64,000 nt of DNA from Rehmannia glutinosa. Its lineage: Eukaryota > Streptophyta > Magnoliopsida > Lamiales > Orobanchaceae. The DNA is taken from assembly GCA_016081115.2 (NCBI GenBank), contig CM071934.1, positions 62,915,267-62,979,266 of the forward strand. The letters run 5' to 3'. The notes under the pieces were generated by a model. The model was not told the origin of the DNA. It ran no database searches and saw nothing but the letters and a program-made list of their open reading frames with translations. Shown here one piece after another: positions 58,922 through 64,000 of this stretch. Position 1 is the stretch's first letter. Each line of letters opens with the position of its first letter. Both the position numbers and the translations under genes were made by a program.

Positions 58922-59857
58922 GACTTATATTATGAGTATATCACCCATATTGCTCAACTTCTCCGATTAATTGGTAAGTTTAATTCATCTTTTAATCTCA
59001 ATTGGGTTGATCACTTGAGAAAGTGCTTTTGCTAGAAGGATTGATGAAATTGTGATATCATTGTGTTGGGAATTATGTATATTGATAATTTGTCATTGTA
59101 GAAGTAGGATTGATGATGATTTTTTGGGCATCATCACATTTACAAATGTCATATACAACTTCGATTTTATTATACGCACGCCAAGTGTTCGATAAAATGT
59201 CTCAATGAAAATTTAATCCCTTACATGAATCTCTTGCTTTCAAATGTCTTATATGTTTATAGAGATCATGTTTTATCAATCAAATGAGCTTCTACAAACT
59301 TTCTTCTAGCAATTTCCCTTACTATTTGGAATTTTAAGCTCTATGTTCAAAAGCTCGATAATTCGATTCAAATGCGCACTTTGATATGAATTTATGATAT
59401 TTTTATTATGCTAATTGTCTTTTTGATGATTCCAAAGAGGGAGAAACATGAAATAAGCTCATAAGATCGAAAAAGCTAGAAAAAGCTCGCGAAAAAAGCT
59501 ATAAGTTGTGGATGAAAAAACCAAAAGTTGAGGATAAACCTTAGTTCAATGGATGCATAATAGACTTTTAATTGTGACTAATGATTTATTTTTGACAGGG
59601 GGAGCTTCTAAGCTCTTGTAATTCAAGCTCAAAGTGTAAAAGCTGAGCTTTTAGCTTTTAAATTATTTGCTTCTATACCTACTCTTGTTGTGCATGTTGA
59701 TAGGGGGAGTTCTTACAAAATGTTTTGAAAAATCTTTGCTCCCATACATATTATTCTTATGCATGAAAAGTGTCGCTTAAAATAGATAGTTATTTTTTAC
59801 CGGAAAAATCGACCTCTTAAAATTGTTATGGTTTGTAATCATCAAAAAGGGGGAGTT

Positions 59858-61993
59858 TGTTAGATAAATATTTTTATCGTAATTTTGATGATTTTATTTA
59901 ATTGAGTTTTCACCAAAACAATGTCCCTAAATGATGTCCAAATACTCCTAATCGATTTAAATTATTTTTACTAATTTTTCGGAGTATTTCTTGAAGTTTA
60001 TTTTTGACAAAATTTGGACAACACTTCTGTTTCGGGTCCAACCGGTTGCCCTAGAGGGCAACCCTGCCTGAAAGTTTGATTTCTGAAACAAAAATGAGAC
60101 GAAAGATTTTTCACTGGAGGTCGACCGGTCGACCATGCCTGAAGAAACAAAAACTTGAAGCAAACTCTCTGTCTCGCAATTTGGATGGGTTGGACCGGTC
60201 GAACCCCTGGTCGACCGGTCGAGCACTAGACCAATCCACCTTGCATTGTTTGAAGAACAATTCGAATTTCTTAGTTAGAGGTCTACCGGTCGACCTAAGG
60301 TTTTATCAGCAAACTATACGCTGCGCAGTAGACAATTTTTCATGATTTTAAGGGATTGATTTCTAACAGCTATAATCTCCATTTGATTTGCAATTTTATT
60401 TACAGATTTCAATCTTCAAGGAGGAGCCTATGTCTGAAAATCAAATCCAAGACCTCTCCTATAAATAGATGAAGGATTGAAGCCACAAGATGTAACAACA
60501 CAAGCAATACAAACACAAGCAAACTTCTTGGCTATATGGTTTATTGGAGGGAGAGATCGAGCTTCAAGAAATTGGGCGTGTGGTCGACGCCTTGGGAGTA
60601 CCTATTAATGGAAGAGGGGCTCTAAGCACTCACGCCGGGTTCTCGCCAGTTCACACAAAGTTTTTTTTATCTGCCCAAACTGAGAAGTGTTGCACCGCCT
60701 TGAAATCTTCGATTCTTTTCCTCGTTCCTTTTCTCTTGGCACAGGAGGGAAGTTGATTATACTCGGCGAGAGCTTCATTCTATGATTGAAAGGATCAGGG
60801 ACAGAGAGAGACGTAAGCCGATACGAGCATGTGGTTTAATTCGATGCAAAGGCCACAACTATCATATAAGCCAAGGCTTGGAAGCCGCAGGAAGAGCTCC
60901 GCTCAACGGATATAATCTTCTGGAACAATCACAAACACTTTTTTGATAGAGCTCTTCGCGAAAGAATCGTGTGGCGATTGATTGTTACTCTCGATGGTGA
61001 AGATGTTATTGACTGTGAACCAAGATTGCAACATTGTGGTGTTTTGGTTCCCTAAGAACTGCAAAAAAGATTGGGATCTATGAATGGGGTAAGCGCAGCT
61101 GTCAACCGCTCGATAGGAGCATAAGGGGGAAAGCTCTAAATGAAAAGATCTTGGTTGTATCCGTTAGGCAATCACTTGACTTTGTTCAAGAAAAACTGTC
61201 TGGTCGCTCTTCGGCTAGGCATTATGTTGAGGAGGATGTTATGTCGACTTAATCCGTGGTTGAATATGGTAAAGCCCCCAGGCGGCATATTTTTCTGAAA
61301 CGAGCCATTTTACTTGACTGAATAAGAGATCACGCTCATTTCCGGCCCACCAAGCAAAACTGGTGGTCGGTCTCGGCTTGGTTCCGTTAATGGTTGAAAT
61401 GGATGCGGAAAAATTTCCGGCAATGCCAATTACGATTTCGTTTCGCGATCTAAGCTTCACTTTCATATTCTTATTGTGTTTAGCATAAGTCTTTCACTTG
61501 CATACCTTGAGTACTTGGCTTGATTCTTGATTACACTTGCACTTCAAAGTTGTATACTTCATTTGAGTTGTAATCTTGAATTATTTTCAATCATCCAAAA
61601 CAAGACATCATTGTTAAGTGTTCTTGTGGTAAGAGCACACTTGGGTGATTTTCGGTGTTTAAGTGTGTGGTACTTTTCATTGGTGTAAGAAGATTGTGGT
61701 AATCTTTATAGGTGGTGTTGTAAGAAGAGCGAGGTGCTCTTCAAGGTGAAGGTGTAATAGATTGGTATCTATTAATAACATTCTTTTTCTTTTTCGAAAT
61801 CCACTTCGGATATACTGGGGTGGTAGATGATTAGGTCTTAGGTGGGTTGAACCTCTATAAATCATCGAGTGTTGTTTACTTTCCCGCACTTTCATTTGTG
61901 TTATCATTTCTACATTCAAAAAAGAGGGCGAAAATTGGATAATCGGCATAATCTATTCACCCCCCTAGATTATTGTAGCCACTTGGACTAACA
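59858..61993 (+). repeat. Sirevirus C 3' LTR, copy 2
   Basis: Duplicate of 55133-57271. It preserves the perfect palindrome GGTCGACCGGTCGACC (60119-60134) and GGTTGCCCTAGAGGGCAACC (60044-60063), both broken in copy 1. Confidence 0.9.
60530..61454 (+). other. Organelle-derived insert, copy 2
   Basis: Duplicate of 55803-56731. The atp1 word reads GRVVDALGVPI, closer to the known protein than copy 1 (which has GHVVDALG), but has Asn for Asp in PIDGRG. The SSU rRNA word lies at 60825-60851. The two copies therefore complement each other's mutations, which dates some changes after the duplication. Confidence 0.65.
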
Positions 61994-62572
61994 TCATTCA
62001 TGATTGTTAGAAATCTAGAACTTGATTTGGTATCTTCATTGAAGCCATGTGCGTGTGCAACTTTTGAAAATGATTTAAGGCCATCTTTGTTTAGCCTACT
62101 TAGCCTAATAAGCCTACCTATGAACTCATGATTCCATTGTTAGCCACTTTGAGCCTTAACTTTTTATTGTTAGCCACGTTTTGATCTTTAAATTGAAAAA
62201 AATGATTTTATCCCTAAACGTTTTTGAGCTTATAGGAAATGAAAAAGTTTGGGGGAGATGTGGTGAAAATTCTGAAAAAAAAAGAAGAGAAAGTTGGAAA
62301 AAGAAAGAGGGATGTGCAGTATCTAGGTGAATGAAAGAAGAATAAAGATTGAAAAAGAAAGAAAAATCTCTGGAAAAAAAAAAAAAGAGAAAAATCGAGC
62401 ATAAGAAAGGAAAAAAAAGAAACATCTGGAAAATTTTGAGAAAATATTGAGAGTTTGAGGCTAAAGAAGAAAAACAAAAGGCGCCTAAGAATAAAAAAGG
62501 AAAAAAGGGTGGAGTTGAGTTGAAAAAAAAATATCTTTAAAGAATGACTTGTATGATAAAATTGGGGAATTT
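61994..62572 (+). other. Athila E 3' untranslated region, copy 2
   Basis: Duplicate of 57272-57850, with the same purine-rich strand. No genes. Confidence 0.7.
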
Positions 62573-63664
62573 TGATAAGTATAAAATATACGTGCATTTA
62601 AGGGCTTAAAATGGTATATAATTGATACATTTGAATGTATATTTAATGTGTTTTACTTGGTTTCCTTAGAAGAGCATGATAATGCGTGTTCTTCTAACTG
62701 TTTTTACAGAAAACGGAGCTTAATTGAGAAGATATCAGTTGGAAGGTCTGGATAAGATTGACGAGTGCAAAGAGAAGATCGAAAAGATGAAGAAACTGGA
62801 CAAAACCACGGACCATGTGGGACCACACGGTCGTGTGACCTGCCCATGTGAAGAGACATGTCCTTGTGAAGTGTTGGGAGAAAACAGGGACGAAACCAAG
62901 CCACATGGGATGTGCGACTAGTTGTGGTGGATTTTTGTGTCCTTTTCCCTTTCAAACTTTACAAGTGATCTCTCCAAGCATCTATATAAAGGATCCAAGG
63001 GCTGCACGAAAATTACATCTTCATATTCATCCATAGACCATACAATACATCAAAATACACAGGAACGATCAAAGGTCTTCTAAGAGAGGATGGCTAGGTT
63101 ACGAAGAACACCACAAGGCCTTTCACATCTACGGAAGCACAAGAGCTTCGAAGGCTTCGAAGGAAGATCCATCCTGACAAGAAGGGATTTTCTTTCTTAG
63201 TTTAGATCTCTTATCTATGCTTAAACGATGTTGCAATGTTGATTTCAAGTTTGTATGAATTTGTTATCAATGTTTGGCTAATCTTTTGGGTCTTAGGGCA
63301 TAATCAAAGCTATGGATTCATGTTAAATCTTGATTAATTATTTTCTTAATTAATTCATGTGTTCTATTTTATGAATTCTAATGCTTATTCTTAATTGCTT
63401 TTTATCTGATCATTAATTAGCATGTCATATTTGTTAGTGCGAAATTCGGAAGAGAAGTTCTAATAAAGACGGAAATTGAATTCAGACATAAATGGGTGTA
63501 TCGAGTCGGGAGACCTACAACTGTTTGTGGGAAGTCATTCAATTCATAGATCTTTTAGAAGTTAATAATAGTTGTATCGAGTCGAGAGACCTACAATTGT
63601 TATTAATCTATTGTTTATGCGTCGTCCGGAGGAATAGACTAACTTAGGAATTGAACCCGTAGAG
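62573..63664 (+). repeat. Athila E 3' LTR, copy 2 (truncated)
   Basis: Starts TGATAAGTATAAAATATACG. Homology with the 5' LTR ends near AACCCGTAGAG at about 63664, leaving about 300 bp of the LTR end missing. It contains CACACGGTCGTGTG at 62824-62837. Confidence 0.85.
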
Positions 63665-64000
63665 ATTAAGCAGACAGTCCCTCAGGCACCAAAATAAATA
63701 GATAAAGCGAGAGTGAATCACCCTGTCGTAATCCTTTTTCCGGAATAATCGGTCCAACCAAAGAATCATTTACAATGATATTATATCGGAAAGAAGTAAC
63801 ACAACCTTGATCCAAGAACCCAGTGTGAATGAAATCCAATTTTCAGAAGAAGTTTTTCCAAAAAATCCCAACAATCCCGATCATACGCCTTACTGATATC
63901 TATTTTGAGTGCAACATCTCCCTCTTTTCCACGGTTCTTCTTTATCAAAAAGTGTATTGCTTCGAAGGCAATAAGTACGTTGTCAAGAATCGATCGCGCC
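63665..64000 (-). pseudogene. LINE reverse transcriptase fragment, runs off the window
   Basis: On the minus strand from the window edge the frame reads ARSILDNVLIAFEAIHFLIK, then GDVALKIDISKAYDR, the finger and palm entry of plant L1-type LINE RT. Later words PIIPEKGLRQGD and YLFILVPEGLSA lie in another frame (about 63680-63780) and precede the catalytic FADD region, which is not reached. At least one frameshift and a stop. Its left end abuts the truncated Athila LTR. Confidence 0.85.

Larger units (their letters stand above)
58922..63639 (+). repeat. Tandem duplication, copy 2
   Basis: Head-to-tail copy of 54178-58921. The junction at 58922-58925 shares GACT with both parents, that is, 4 bp of microhomology. 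Beyond 63639 the copy continues into LTR sequence (AACTTAGGAATTGAACCC) that copy 1 lost. Confidence 0.93.
46171..63664 (+). mobile_element. Athila E: internally deleted gypsy element, with nested Sirevirus C and a tandem duplication
   Basis: The 5' LTR (46171-47423) and its PBS are followed by only about 1 kb of own internal sequence. Sirevirus C is then inserted, and then come the 3' untranslated region (57272-57850) and 3' LTR (from 57851). The end was later duplicated in tandem (58922-63639). The original right end and its target duplication are lost: the last LTR piece stops at about 63664, where LINE sequence begins. No pol is present, so it was non-autonomous or deleted. Confidence 0.82.

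Noticed and set aside
1..64000. tRNA or intact rRNA genes
   Set aside because: No cloverleaf with A and B boxes and no continuous rRNA were recognised; tRNA-like words are primer binding sites, and the single SSU rRNA word is isolated.

Overview
This is nuclear DNA of a flowering plant, most likely a eudicot. The evidence is one intron-containing plant laccase gene followed by about 54 kb of nested plant LTR retrotransposons (Sirevirus-type copia, Athila-type gypsy and chromovirus gypsy) and LINE pieces. There are no prokaryotic gene signals. Nothing in the sequence allows a species call.

Layout. 1-473: flank with one doubtful exon. 474-5409 (minus): a complete five-exon laccase gene of 572 codons, whose 2.6 kb second intron carries a small MITE and other repeats. 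5410-10050: AT-rich spacer with a foldback repeat, a 5'-truncated LINE 3' end, a GGGCC-rich repeat and microsatellites. 10050-63664: a retrotransposon nest. 63665-64000: the reverse transcriptase of a LINE on the minus strand, running off the window.

The nest can be read in layers because most insertions keep their 5-bp target duplications. Base layer (minus strand): an Athila-like gag and protease, with its 5' LTR at 45679-46170, joined at about 28640 to the pol and 3' LTR of a Tekay/Del-like chromovirus. Second layer: Sirevirus A (10584-24612, minus, TSD ATCTT) in the chromovirus LTR; an Athila-type solo LTR (29798-31311, TSD CGTGC) in gag; gypsy B (32184-45231, plus, TSD CCAAT) in gag; Athila E (from 46171, plus) in the Athila 5' LTR. 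Third layer: Sirevirus D (34442-40769, TSD TTGGT) in gypsy B, and Sirevirus C (about 48493-57271) in Athila E. Fourth layer: a 929-bp organelle-derived segment in the 3' LTR of C. Last, a tandem duplication of about 4.74 kb (54178-58921 copied to 58922-63639) doubled the end of the nest. None of the retrotransposons has an intact coding frame; the laccase is the only intact gene.

The observations most worth following are: an array of short hairpins in the transcribed part of the Sirevirus LTRs whose stems vary in a compensatory way; GC-rich palindromes in the LTRs of three unrelated families that are the main sites of divergence; a chimeric organelle fragment (mitochondrial atp1 plus an SSU rRNA piece); a gypsy reading frame that runs into the LTR; and the Athila/chromovirus junction.
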